Assembly: GCA_964448105.1 (NCBI GenBank)
Contig: CAYUVK010000002.1
Location: 38,161 to 102,160, forward strand
Direction: 5' to 3'
Source of the DNA: CAVQBP01 sp964448105
GTDB lineage: Bacteria; Bacteroidota; Ignavibacteria; Ignavibacteriales; Ignavibacteriaceae
DNA length: 64,000 nt
A model generated the notes under the pieces. That model saw only the letters and a program-made list of their open reading frames with translations. It searched no databases and was not told the origin of the DNA. Below are positions 52,163 to 61,331 of the stretch, piece by piece. The translations under genes were made by a program, and so were the position numbers. Numbering within the stretch: the stretch's first letter is position 1; the number at the start of each line of letters is the position of its first letter.

Positions 52163-53655
52163 TTAAACCCAAATATGTCATTAGTCAATAATTTCTAATG
52201 ACCGCCATTAGAGAAATGAAGAGCTAAGATGTTTTTAAATAATAAGATAAGTTATATTCGAGAAAAGAAAAAGCGATAACAATTTTTGTAAGAAAAACAG
52301 ACAAACCAATGGAACTAAAAATAGAATTTACCGATAAAGAAATCACTCCTTGGGGCGGAATGATTTTGATGAAAAAGTTGATTGAGAAGACAAAGATAAA
52401 CGAAGTATTAGAACGCCTTCCACTACCTGCACAGAATTCAAATCGAGGTTATAACCCAATACAGTTGATAAACAATTTTTGGGTAAGCATATGGAGCGGA
52501 GCCAGCCGCTTTGAACATTTAGAAGTCACAAGAATGGACAAAGTGATTCAAAAGATATTTGGATGGAAACAGATGGCGGGTCATAAATCCTTCCAAAGAT
52601 ATTTTAAGAAATTCGGACAAGGAGATAACCAACGGGTATTTACCGAGTTGTTCAACTGGTTCTTTAAGGAGATAAAATTAGACAACTACACATTAGATTT
52701 AGATTCGACGATACTGACAAGATATGTAAATCAACAAGGAGCAAAGAAGGGATATAATCCAAAGAAGCCTGGACGCAATAGTCATCATCCGTTGATAGCC
52801 TTTGTGGCAGAAGCAAGAATGACGGTAAACTTCTGGTTAAGGAGCGGTAACACATATACAACAAATAACTTCTATAATTTTCTGGAAAACACCTTTGAAC
52901 GATTAGAAGGAAAGACGATAGGATTGCTAAGAGCAGACAGCGGATTTTATGATAAAAAGATATTCGAATACTTAGAAAGTCGGGTAAAAGCAGTTAATTA
53001 CATAATAGCGGCAAAGTTTTACAGACCACTAAAACTTGCCATCGCCAGACAGAAAACCTATTGGAGATTAGAAGATGGAATAGAGATAAGCGATACGATG
53101 TATCAAAGCCCGGGTTGGGAAAAACCAAGACGTATGATAATAGTAAGACAAGAAATAAACTTACGCCCGAAGTCAACTGGCAAACAGTTGCGATTATTTG
53201 GAGAAGAAGAAGTATATAAAAATTACCGTTACAGTTGTTTTATAACTAACCTTAGCTTGTCAGCAAAGATGATATGGAATGCATACCGCAACCGGGCAGA
53301 TGCAGAGAATCGGATAAAGGAATTGAAGGAAGATTTCGGAGCGGGTAGTTTTAATGTAGATGATTTCTTTGCAACAGAGGCCGCATTAAATTTTGTAATG
53401 ATGGGATATAATTTAATGAGTTTATTCAGACAAGCAATACTAAACACAAAAACGCATCAGCAATTAAAAACACTGCGATATAGAGTATTTGCAATTGGTT
53501 CATACATTACAAAAGACGGTAATGATAGAATCTTAAAATTATCCTTAGCGATGAAACGACGAAGTTGGTTTGAAGGAATTTGGTCTAATACTAATCTTTT
53601 CAGCTGGCCGTTTGTTGTATCAAATAAATATTTCTAATGACAATTCTGGGTTAAA
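52163..53655 (+). mobile_element. IS1380-like insertion sequence with 5-bp target duplication
   Basis: The element spans 52168-53650 (1,483 bp). Imperfect terminal inverted repeats start CCCAAATATGTCATTAG on the left and, read inward from the right, CCCAGAATTGTCATTAG: 14 of 17 match. TTAAA is duplicated on both sides (52163-52167 and 53651-53655), showing a direct transposition event. One intact transposase gene lies inside. The element sits between cassette D and the aconitase gene. The intact repeats, duplication and gene suggest a recent and possibly still active insertion. Confidence 0.88.
52309..53637 (+). CDS. IS1380-family transposase
   Basis: A 442-residue DDE transposase. An N-terminal domain of about 110 residues (GGMILMKKLIEKTKINEVLERLP ... 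GHKSFQRYFKKF) precedes the catalytic core. LDLDSTIL supplies the first Asp, LLRADSGFYDKKIFEYLE the second, and NRADAENRIKELKEDFGAGSFNVDDFFATEAAL the Glu with the Y/N-R-x-x-x-E-x-x-x-x-x-K block of IS4-like elements. Length and layout fit IS1380. The frame is intact and ends 13 bp before the right end of the element. Confidence 0.92.
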   Translation: MELKIEFTDKEITPWGGMILMKKLIEKTKINEVLERLPLPAQNSNRGYNPIQLINNFWVSIWSGASRFEHLEVTRMDKVIQKIFGWKQMAGHKSFQRYFKKFGQGDNQRVFTELFNWFFKEIKLDNYTLDLDSTILTRYVNQQGAKKGYNPKKPGRNSHHPLIAFVAEARMTVNFWLRSGNTYTTNNFYNFLENTFERLEGKTIGLLRADSGFYDKKIFEYLESRVKAVNYIIAAKFYRPLKLAIARQKTYWRLEDGIEISDTMYQSPGWEKPRRMIIVRQEINLRPKSTGKQLRLFGEEEVYKNYRYSCFITNLSLSAKMIWNAYRNRADAENRIKELKEDFGAGSFNVDDFFATEAALNFVMMGYNLMSLFRQAILNTKTHQQLKTLRYRVFAIGSYITKDGNDRILKLSLAMKRRSWFEGIWSNTNLFSWPFVVSNKYF

Positions 53656-53839
53656 AATTTTTTTAGCTAACCTATTTGAACTAATTCTTCTTTTTAAGGT
53701 ATAACATAAAATATATAAGATAATACTTTAATTGTATGAATTTATTTGGAAGCTATTAAAAGTTAATATTAAGCAATTTAGTATCAATTTTATTATTTTT
53801 GTTAAAAAATACAGAAACATAAATTTTAAGGATTTTATT

Positions 53840-56101
53840 ATGGCTGCAAATATTGAAATGATAAAAAAAAGGTATTCCGGTTTCAAGGAAAGATTGAATG
53901 AAGTTAAAAAAGTATTAAACAGACCTTTAACTTATGCTGAAAAAGTTTTATACACACATCTCTGGCAAATTCCTTCTTTAAGCTTAGCAAGAGGAAAAGA
54001 CTATGCAGAATTAGCACCGGATAGAGTAGCAATGCAGGATGCAACTGCCCAAATGGCACTGCTGCAGTTTATGTCTGCAAATAAAAAGGAAGCTGCAGTT
54101 CCTACCACTGTTCATTGTGATCACTTAATTCAAGCACAGGTAGGTGCAAAAGATGATCTTCTTAGGGCAACCTCTGAAAATAAAGAAGTATACGATTTTC
54201 TAGAGAGTATTTCCAGGAAATACGGAATTGGATTTTGGAAACCAGGCGCAGGTATTATTCATCAAGTTGTACTTGAAAACTATGCGTTTCCAGGCGGGAT
54301 GATGATCGGAACCGATTCTCATACTCCAAATGCTGGCGGACTCGGGATGATTGCTATTGGGGTTGGCGGCGCAGATGCTGTTGATGTTATGGCCGGAATG
54401 CCATGGGAACTTAAGTGGCCAAAACTAATTGGTGTTAAATTAACAGGTAGGTTAAATGGCTGGGCTTCCCCTAAAGATATTATTCTTAAATTAGCCGGAA
54501 TACTTACCGTAAAAGGAGGGACCGGTTCAATAGTAGAATATTTTGGAGAAGGAGCTACTTCAATATCATGTACAGGTAAAGGAACTATTTGCAATATGGG
54601 TGCAGAAATTGGTGCAACTACTTCGGTATTTCCTTTTGATGAAAAAATGTCGGCGTATCTCCGTATTACGGATCGTGTCGATGTCGCAGCTCTTGCTGAA
54701 GGATTGCAGGATGAGCTTTCTGCCGATAAAGATGCTCTTAAGAATCCCGAAAAATATTTTGACCAGGTTATTGAAATAAATTTAAGTGAATTGGAACCTC
54801 ATTTAAATGGTCCTTTTACTCCTGATAAAGCCTGGCCAATCTCTAAAATGAAAGAGGCTGTTAAAGAAAATAATTATCCGGATAAAATAGAAGTGGCTTT
54901 AATCGGAAGCTGTACAAATTCGAGTTACGAAGATATTGATCGTTCGGCAAATATTGCCAAACAAGCGATGGCTAAAGGATTAAAATCTAAATCACAATTT
55001 ACGGTTACACCTGGTTCAGAACAGGTAAGAGCAACTATCGAAAGAGACGGGCAGTTAAAAACTTTAAGTGATTTTGGAGGAATGATTTTGGCAAATGCCT
55101 GTGGTCCTTGTATAGGAATGTGGAAAAGAATGGATATTAAAACAGGAGAAAAAAATACAATAGTAACTTCTTTCAATAGAAATTTTGCAAAAAGAAACGA
55201 TGGAAATCCTGAGACTCTAGCATTTGTTGCAAGCCCCGAGCTGACTACCGCTTTAGCAATTGCTGGAAGTTTATCTTTTAATCCTATAACTGATGAACTA
55301 GAGAATGAGAAAGGTGAAAAAGTAAAGCTCGATCCGCCGGTTGGAGAAGAGCTTCCTTCAAAAGGATTTAGTCCGGGAGAAAGCGGTTTTATTCCTCCAG
55401 CAAAGGATGGTTCCAATGCTGAAGTAGTTGTTAAACCGGATAGTGAACGGCTGCAATTACTTACTCCCTTTAAACCTTGGGATGGAAAAGACCTAATTGA
55501 TCTGCCTGTTCTTTTAAAAGCAAAAGGGAAATGCACAACTGATCATATTTCGATGGCTGGTCCCTGGTTAAGATACAGAGGGCATCTTGACAATATTTCC
55601 AACAATATGTTTATCGGTGCAATTAATTATTTTACAGGTGAAGCCGGTAAAGTAAAAAATATTTTTACGGGTGAATATAAATCTGTTCCGGAAGTTGCAC
55701 GTGCATATAAAAAACATAGTCATGACTGGGTTGTTGTTGGTGATGAAAATTACGGTGAAGGTTCTTCCCGTGAACATGCAGCTATGGAACCGAGACACCT
55801 TGGAGGCAGAGCAATAATTGTAAGGAGCTTTGCAAGAATTCATGAGACAAATTTAAAAAAGCAGGGAATGCTGCCTTTAACTTTTGCAAATCCAGCTGAT
55901 TATGATAAAATACGGGAAGATGATAAAGTTAGTATTATTGGTTTAACTGACTTAGCTCCAATTAAACAATTGAAACTTGTAATTAAACATAAAGATGGTT
56001 CAAAGGATGAAGCACTCTTAAATCATACAATGAATGAAACTCAGATTAAATGGTTTAAGGCAGGCAGTGCTTTGAATTTGATTGCAAAAGAAAACCAGTA
56101 A
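53840..56101 (+). CDS. Aconitate hydratase, mitochondrial type
   Basis: A 753-residue aconitase of the TCA cycle (citrate to isocitrate). The ATG at 53840 is chosen because TAAGGATT lies upstream and MAANIEMIKKRY is typical; an upstream ATG would add 36 unrelated residues. The [4Fe-4S] ligands are Cys358 (IGSCTNSSYED), Cys421 and Cys424 (NACGPCIGMW). Substrate-site motifs include VHCDHLIQAQ, GTDSHTPNAGGLG and EGSSREHAAMEPR (C-terminal swivel domain). Length and motifs match mitochondrial-type aconitase rather than AcnA or AcnB. It depends on the Fe-S machinery encoded at 4-9 kb. Confidence 0.95.
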   Translation: MAANIEMIKKRYSGFKERLNEVKKVLNRPLTYAEKVLYTHLWQIPSLSLARGKDYAELAPDRVAMQDATAQMALLQFMSANKKEAAVPTTVHCDHLIQAQVGAKDDLLRATSENKEVYDFLESISRKYGIGFWKPGAGIIHQVVLENYAFPGGMMIGTDSHTPNAGGLGMIAIGVGGADAVDVMAGMPWELKWPKLIGVKLTGRLNGWASPKDIILKLAGILTVKGGTGSIVEYFGEGATSISCTGKGTICNMGAEIGATTSVFPFDEKMSAYLRITDRVDVAALAEGLQDELSADKDALKNPEKYFDQVIEINLSELEPHLNGPFTPDKAWPISKMKEAVKENNYPDKIEVALIGSCTNSSYEDIDRSANIAKQAMAKGLKSKSQFTVTPGSEQVRATIERDGQLKTLSDFGGMILANACGPCIGMWKRMDIKTGEKNTIVTSFNRNFAKRNDGNPETLAFVASPELTTALAIAGSLSFNPITDELENEKGEKVKLDPPVGEELPSKGFSPGESGFIPPAKDGSNAEVVVKPDSERLQLLTPFKPWDGKDLIDLPVLLKAKGKCTTDHISMAGPWLRYRGHLDNISNNMFIGAINYFTGEAGKVKNIFTGEYKSVPEVARAYKKHSHDWVVVGDENYGEGSSREHAAMEPRHLGGRAIIVRSFARIHETNLKKQGMLPLTFANPADYDKIREDDKVSIIGLTDLAPIKQLKLVIKHKDGSKDEALLNHTMNETQIKWFKAGSALNLIAKENQ

Positions 56102-56109
56102 ATTATTAA

Positions 56110-56144
56110 AAAGGGGTAAGAATTATGAATTATTTTTACCCTTT
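56110..56144 (+). terminator. Likely terminator after aconitase
   Basis: AAAGGG(G)TAA (56110-56119) pairs with TTACCCTTT (56136-56144) with one bulged G and a 16-nt loop, followed by CTTTATT. It lies 8 bp after the aconitase stop codon. Confidence 0.5.
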
Positions 56145-56217
56145 CTTTATTCAAAAAAATTATATTTTTAAACTCACCTTAATTTTAATAACATTTATTG
56201 GTTGATAATTTTTATAA

Positions 56218-58332
56218 ATGATATTTCTTAATCCCGCAGTTTTATTTGGTTTAATTGCTGCTTCAATTCCGGTTCTAATTCACCTTTTAAACTTGAGAAA
56301 GTTAAAAAAAGTTGATTTCAGCACACTTGCTTTTATAAAAGAGCTTCAAAAAAATAAAATCAGGAAAATAAAAATTAAACAACTTCTCCTTTTGGCATTA
56401 AGGGTTATGATTATTCTTTTCCTTGTAATGGCTTTTGCACGTCCAACTTTAAAAGGGATATCAATTGGCGGGGCATCGTCGGCTGCAAAAACAACTGCTG
56501 TCTTCATTCTTGATAATACATTCAGCATGTCGGTTGTTGATAATAACGGCTCATATTTAAACCAGGCAAAAGAAACAGTAAATGAATTACTAAATCAGCT
56601 TCAGGAAGGGGATGAAGCAGCATTAATTCTTTTATCAAATCCCTCCAATGAACAAAGTATCGGTAATGAAATAAAACCAACTTCAAATTTATCGGATTTT
56701 AAAAAACAAGTTGATGCTGTCGATATATCAAATAACAGCGGCAACTTAAATGATGCAATGGTTAAAGCCGCTAAAGTTCTCTCTCAGTCGCAAAATTTTA
56801 ACAAAGAGATTTATTTATTAACTGATTTCCAGAAGGGAAGAATATACGAGCAATCGTCTTTATCTGATCTAAGCGAAATTTTAAATGATAAAGTAAAGTT
56901 ATATGCATTTAATTATTCCGGAAAAGAAGTATTTAATATCGGCATAGATAAGCTGAAAGTTAATACGCAAATTTTTGAGAAAGATAAGCCTATCAACTTC
57001 AGTATAACAGTAACAAACTATTCATCCAGCCCCGCTGAAAATACAGTTGTATCTCTCTTTGTGAATAACGAAAGAGTAGCTCAACAAAGTGTCAACCTGG
57101 AACCTGAGGAGACAAAAATTTTAACTATGGAATCTTCTGCAAAATCAACCGGATACAATGATGCATTTGCTGAAGTAGAAGATGACGATATATTGCAGGA
57201 TAATAAAAGATTTACAAGCTTTTATATACCTAATGAAATTCCTGTAGGAGTTTTTACTGAAGAAGATAAGGATGCACAATTTGTCAGTCTGGCTTTAACT
57301 GCCGGGGAAGATAAAGCATTAAAAGTTACAGCAAAAAATATTAACCAAATATCATCTTTTGATCTGAACCAATTTGATGTTTTAATTCTAATCGGCACTG
57401 ATAATTTAAATGATTACACTAAAATAAAATCATACATAGAAAATGGTGGAGGATTATTTTTAATGCCGGGTGCAAAATCTACTTTAGAGAATTTTAAAAA
57501 GATCACATCGGAACTAAACCTCCCGCAACCTGAAGAAACTATCGGTAAAATTAATGTGGCCGGTAATTCAGTAACATTTGAAAATGTTGATTTCAATCAC
57601 CCGGTATTTCAAAATATTTTTTCTAAAGAAAAGAAAAAAATCGAATCTCCCGATATTTATTTTCATTATAAAATTACAACTAAAGGAAAAGGGAAAAATA
57701 TTATTTCGCTAATTGACGGCTCATCTTTTTTGAGTGAATATAAAATAGGAAAAGGAAAAGTTTTTATATTGAATACTGCGCCTGTCCTTAGCTGGAGTAA
57801 TTTTCCATTAAAGAGCATTTTTGTTCCATTAATAAATAAATCTGCTTTTTATCTTGCTTCAAAAGATAGAACTGAGAATGAACATTTAGTCGGGAATAGT
57901 ATTAACATTGATGTATCAAATCAAAGTCTGCCGCAAATTAAAATTAACAGGCCGGATAAATCCGAAGAATATATTAATTTGAAAGACCAAAATAACCCGA
58001 ATTTTATTACATATTACAATACTAATTTACCTGGAAATTATCATGTTTATTCCGGAGATAAGATGATTGATGATTTTTGTGTGAATACCGATCCTTTGGA
58101 ATCAACAACAAAATATATTACTGGTAATGAATTCAAAGTTTACTTAAACAAAATAAATTTCAGAGGGCATTATATTAAAGTTAATAAAAAAGAAGATCCT
58201 GCAAAAATTATTTTGCAATCCAGGTTTGGTTCTGAATTGTGGAAATATTTTCTTTTTATTGCCTTAATTCTTGCATTAGCGGAAATGATGGTTGCAAGAA
58301 ATTCAAAAAAAGAAATGGTAAATTTAAGCTAG
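56218..58332 (+). CDS. BatA-like membrane protein with VWA domain
   Basis: A 704-residue protein. The N-terminal BatA/aerotolerance domain MIFLNPAVLFGLIAASIPVLIHLLNLRKLKKVDFSTL has two membrane helices (about 5-24 and 55-73). A VWA domain follows, starting TTAVFILDNTFSMS (residues 92-105), with a DxSxS site of the form Asp-Asn-Thr-x-Ser-x-Ser. A beta-rich middle part (about 240-330), a glutamine-amidotransferase-like fold (VLILIGTDNLNDYTKIKSYIENGGGLFLMPG) and a C-terminal helix (about 678-697) follow. Such proteins are common in Bacteroidota, next to MoxR/Bat operons or alone; function is unknown. Confidence 0.82.
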   Translation: MIFLNPAVLFGLIAASIPVLIHLLNLRKLKKVDFSTLAFIKELQKNKIRKIKIKQLLLLALRVMIILFLVMAFARPTLKGISIGGASSAAKTTAVFILDNTFSMSVVDNNGSYLNQAKETVNELLNQLQEGDEAALILLSNPSNEQSIGNEIKPTSNLSDFKKQVDAVDISNNSGNLNDAMVKAAKVLSQSQNFNKEIYLLTDFQKGRIYEQSSLSDLSEILNDKVKLYAFNYSGKEVFNIGIDKLKVNTQIFEKDKPINFSITVTNYSSSPAENTVVSLFVNNERVAQQSVNLEPEETKILTMESSAKSTGYNDAFAEVEDDDILQDNKRFTSFYIPNEIPVGVFTEEDKDAQFVSLALTAGEDKALKVTAKNINQISSFDLNQFDVLILIGTDNLNDYTKIKSYIENGGGLFLMPGAKSTLENFKKITSELNLPQPEETIGKINVAGNSVTFENVDFNHPVFQNIFSKEKKKIESPDIYFHYKITTKGKGKNIISLIDGSSFLSEYKIGKGKVFILNTAPVLSWSNFPLKSIFVPLINKSAFYLASKDRTENEHLVGNSINIDVSNQSLPQIKINRPDKSEEYINLKDQNNPNFITYYNTNLPGNYHVYSGDKMIDDFCVNTDPLESTTKYITGNEFKVYLNKINFRGHYIKVNKKEDPAKIILQSRFGSELWKYFLFIALILALAEMMVARNSKKEMVNLS

Positions 58333-58409
58333 TGATAATGAGTCTTTTATGTAAATTAAATATTGCATATTTTAATAAAAATAATAGAAGGAGATCTGCT
58401 GTATAATAT

Positions 58410-59675
58410 ATGATAGATGTTAGTAGGAACGGAACCGAAAGAGCTATTTTAGTCGCTCTCAACACAAGAGAAATTAACAAAGAAATAGTTGAAGAACACT
58501 TAACAGAACTTGAAGAATTAGCATTTACCGCAGGTGCTGAAACAATAATTAAGATTATACAGGATAAGTATTCAATTGACTCGGCATTTTATATAGGAAA
58601 AGGGAAGGCAGATGAAATATCAGCTTTAGCGGATTCAAATGATATTGATTTAATTATTTTTGATGACGATCTTTCGCCCGTTCAGTTAAGGAATCTTGAG
58701 AATCTTATTAATAGAAAAATTATTGATCGCAGCGGACTAATCTTGGATATATTTGCATCACGAGCAAAAACAAAAGAAGCAAAAACGCAAGTGGAGCTTG
58801 CGCAGCTTCAGTATATGCTGCCGAGATTAACAAGAGCATGGACTCACCTTTCGAAACAGTATGGCGGTATAGGTACTAAAGGTCCCGGTGAAACGCAAAT
58901 TGAAACTGATAGAAGAATAATAAGAACACGTATCAGTCATCTTAAAGAAAAATTAGACAAAATTGAATTGCAGAGAGAAACCCAAAGTAAAGGAAGAAAA
59001 GATTTTATAAGAATCTCTTTAGTTGGATACACAAATGCAGGCAAATCAACATTATTTAATTTAATTACTAAAGCAGGAGTTCTTGCAGAGGATAAACTCT
59101 TTGCTACTCTTGATTCCACAACCCGTTCATTAGATATCGGGGTAAACCAAAAATTACTTTTAAACGATACGGTTGGATTTATTAGAAAACTTCCTCCGAA
59201 TCTAATTGCTTCATTCAAAAGTACGCTAAACGAAGTCCGGGATGCTGATATCATTCTTCACGTTATTGATCTATCCCATCCTTATTTCGAAGATCATATA
59301 AATATTGTTGAACAAACTTTAAAGGATTTAGATGCTGATAGAAAAAACGAACTTAAGATATTTAATAAAATAGATGCTGTGGATGATAAGAATAGAATAG
59401 CTTACGTGAGAAATAAATATAAAAATTCCGTTATTATTTCTGCGGAGCGAGGAATTAATATTATTAAGTTCAAAGAAAAGTTAATCGGTTTAATTAATGA
59501 AACATATATTGAAGAAAAAGTTGATCTTGATTTAGCCGACTCAAAAACTGCAGCTAAAATTCATTCTATGGCAGAAGTTATATCGACAAAATATGATAAT
59601 GATTTAATCCATATTATATATAAGACAAACAGGGAAAATTCTAATAAAATTAAAAAGCTGGTAAATGGCGAATAA
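58410..59675 (+). CDS. hflX: Ribosome-associated GTPase HflX
   Basis: A 421-residue GTPase that splits stalled or hibernating ribosomes. The N-terminal domain ends in the linker motif GGIGTKGPGETQIETDRR (152-169), diagnostic for HflX. The G domain has G1 GYTNAGKS (206-213), switch region DSTTR (235-239), G3 DTVG (253-256) and G4 NKID (319-322). A coiled-coil precedes the G domain (about 170-195). AAGGAG lies 17 nt before the ATG, farther than usual. The gene overlaps the ammonia-lyase gene by 11 bp. Confidence 0.95.
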   Translation: MIDVSRNGTERAILVALNTREINKEIVEEHLTELEELAFTAGAETIIKIIQDKYSIDSAFYIGKGKADEISALADSNDIDLIIFDDDLSPVQLRNLENLINRKIIDRSGLILDIFASRAKTKEAKTQVELAQLQYMLPRLTRAWTHLSKQYGGIGTKGPGETQIETDRRIIRTRISHLKEKLDKIELQRETQSKGRKDFIRISLVGYTNAGKSTLFNLITKAGVLAEDKLFATLDSTTRSLDIGVNQKLLLNDTVGFIRKLPPNLIASFKSTLNEVRDADIILHVIDLSHPYFEDHINIVEQTLKDLDADRKNELKIFNKIDAVDDKNRIAYVRNKYKNSVIISAERGINIIKFKEKLIGLINETYIEEKVDLDLADSKTAAKIHSMAEVISTKYDNDLIHIIYKTNRENSNKIKKLVNGE

Positions 59676-61230
59676 AAATCTTATTCTCGATGGTAATTCA
59701 TTGACTATTGACAAGATTGAGTCTTTCCTTCGCGATAATCCTACTTTAATTATATCTAAAGAATCAATAAAAAAAATAAATAGATCAAGAGCATTAGTAG
59801 AAAAGTGGATCGAAAAAGGTGAAATTATATATGGTGTAACTACAGGATTTGGAGAATTTGCTAATGTAAATGTTTCAAAAGAAAATCTTCGCCAGCTTCA
59901 GATGAATTTAATTCTTAGCCATGCAGTTGGATGCGGTGAAAATCTTCCTCCGAAAATTGTTAAAGTAATGATGCTTTTGAGATTGAATGCACTTGTAAAA
60001 GGTTTTTCGGGAATAAGGCTATCAACTCTTGATCTGTTAAAAGAAATGGGTAATAATAATATTATTCCTGTTATTCCATCTCAAGGGTCAGTTGGTTCAA
60101 GCGGTGATCTTGTGCAGTTAGCCCATCTTGTATTAGCAATGATCGGGAAAGGAAGAGTTCAATTAATTAAAAATATAAATGAAGATAAAGCCGGGGGCAT
60201 GGAGATTATTTCTTCTCAAAAAGGTTTAAAGAAATTTAAACTTAAACCTGCTGTCCTGGAAGCAAAAGAAGGTTTAGCTCTTATAAATGGAACTCAGATG
60301 ATGACTGCTTTCGCAGCATTCATCTCTATACGTGCAAAAAAATTAATTAAATTTGCAGATGTTTGTGCAGCACTTTCTCATGAAGCTTTAAGAGCAACTG
60401 ATAAAGCTTTTTATGAAAAGCTTCATCTACTTCGTCCTTTCCCCGGACAATTAACTTCAGCTAAAAATGTTTTGTCCCTGATTAGAAATAGTGAAATTAG
60501 AAACTCTCACATTGATAATGATACTAGAATACAGGATGCGTATTCAATAAGATGTGTACCGCAAATTCATGGTGCATCACGTGATGCTGTCGATTATGTG
60601 CTTTCAAGGGTTGAGATCGAAATAAATTCTGTAAATGATAACCCAGTTATTTTTTCTGAAACTGGGGAACATATAGAAGGTGGAAATTTTCATGGGCAAT
60701 CAATGGCTCTCGCAATGGATTTTATGGGGATAGCCTTATCAGAACTTGCAAATGTTTCTGAGAGAAGAACTGAAAGAATGGTAAACGGAGCTTTAAGCGG
60801 ACTGCCAAGGTTTTTAGCTTTAAATGGTGGTCTAAATTCCGGTTTAATGATTGCACAATATACTGCTGCAAGTCTTGTCTCGGAAAACAAAGTTTTGGCT
60901 CATCCGGCAAGTGTTGACTCAATTCCAACTTCGGCAAACCAGGAAGATCATAATTCAATGGGCTCGATTGCTGCACAGAAATGTTATAAAATAATGCAGA
61001 ACCTTGAAAATGTTTTAGCTATTGAACTTTTAACTGCGGCACAAGCTGTAGAATTTTTGAAACCTTTAAAATGTGGGGAGGGAACAAATATTGTCTACAA
61101 AAAAATCAGAGAAGTTATTCCTCCATTGAATACCGACAGAGTTCTTTATGATGATCTAAAAAAAGTGCTGCAATTAGTAAAGAATGATTCTTTATTAAAC
61201 TCAATTGAGAAAAAGGTAAAACTGGATTAG
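59665..61230 (+). CDS. hutH: Histidine ammonia-lyase (MIO-family) with Ser-Ser-Gly cofactor motif
   Basis: A 521-residue aromatic amino acid ammonia-lyase, expected to deaminate L-histidine to urocanate. Family motifs: YGVTTGFGEFANV (56-68), NLILSHAVGCGE with His86 as in HALs, and QEDHNSMG with Glu427, the HAL-type glutamate (phenylalanine and tyrosine lyases have a different residue). The tripeptide that cyclises to the MIO cofactor reads Ser145-Ser146-Gly147 (GSVGSSGDLVQLAH) rather than Ala-Ser-Gly. No other hut gene lies nearby; the ATG sits inside hflX with an 11-bp overlap. Selectivity is inferred from these residues. Confidence 0.87.
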   Translation: MANKNLILDGNSLTIDKIESFLRDNPTLIISKESIKKINRSRALVEKWIEKGEIIYGVTTGFGEFANVNVSKENLRQLQMNLILSHAVGCGENLPPKIVKVMMLLRLNALVKGFSGIRLSTLDLLKEMGNNNIIPVIPSQGSVGSSGDLVQLAHLVLAMIGKGRVQLIKNINEDKAGGMEIISSQKGLKKFKLKPAVLEAKEGLALINGTQMMTAFAAFISIRAKKLIKFADVCAALSHEALRATDKAFYEKLHLLRPFPGQLTSAKNVLSLIRNSEIRNSHIDNDTRIQDAYSIRCVPQIHGASRDAVDYVLSRVEIEINSVNDNPVIFSETGEHIEGGNFHGQSMALAMDFMGIALSELANVSERRTERMVNGALSGLPRFLALNGGLNSGLMIAQYTAASLVSENKVLAHPASVDSIPTSANQEDHNSMGSIAAQKCYKIMQNLENVLAIELLTAAQAVEFLKPLKCGEGTNIVYKKIREVIPPLNTDRVLYDDLKKVLQLVKNDSLLNSIEKKVKLD

Positions 61231-61331
61231 TTAAAAGATTCCATTTATCACCAGGATATTGCTAACGTTCTTATTGTCTTTCTATATATTGCTTTTCTTT
61301 TTTATATTAAAGGTTCTAAAAATAAAGGAAA

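Noticed and set aside
54925..55536. 203-codon minus-strand frame opposite aconitase
   Set aside because: Antisense to conserved aconitase codons, low-complexity Ser/Pro product, no ribosome site.
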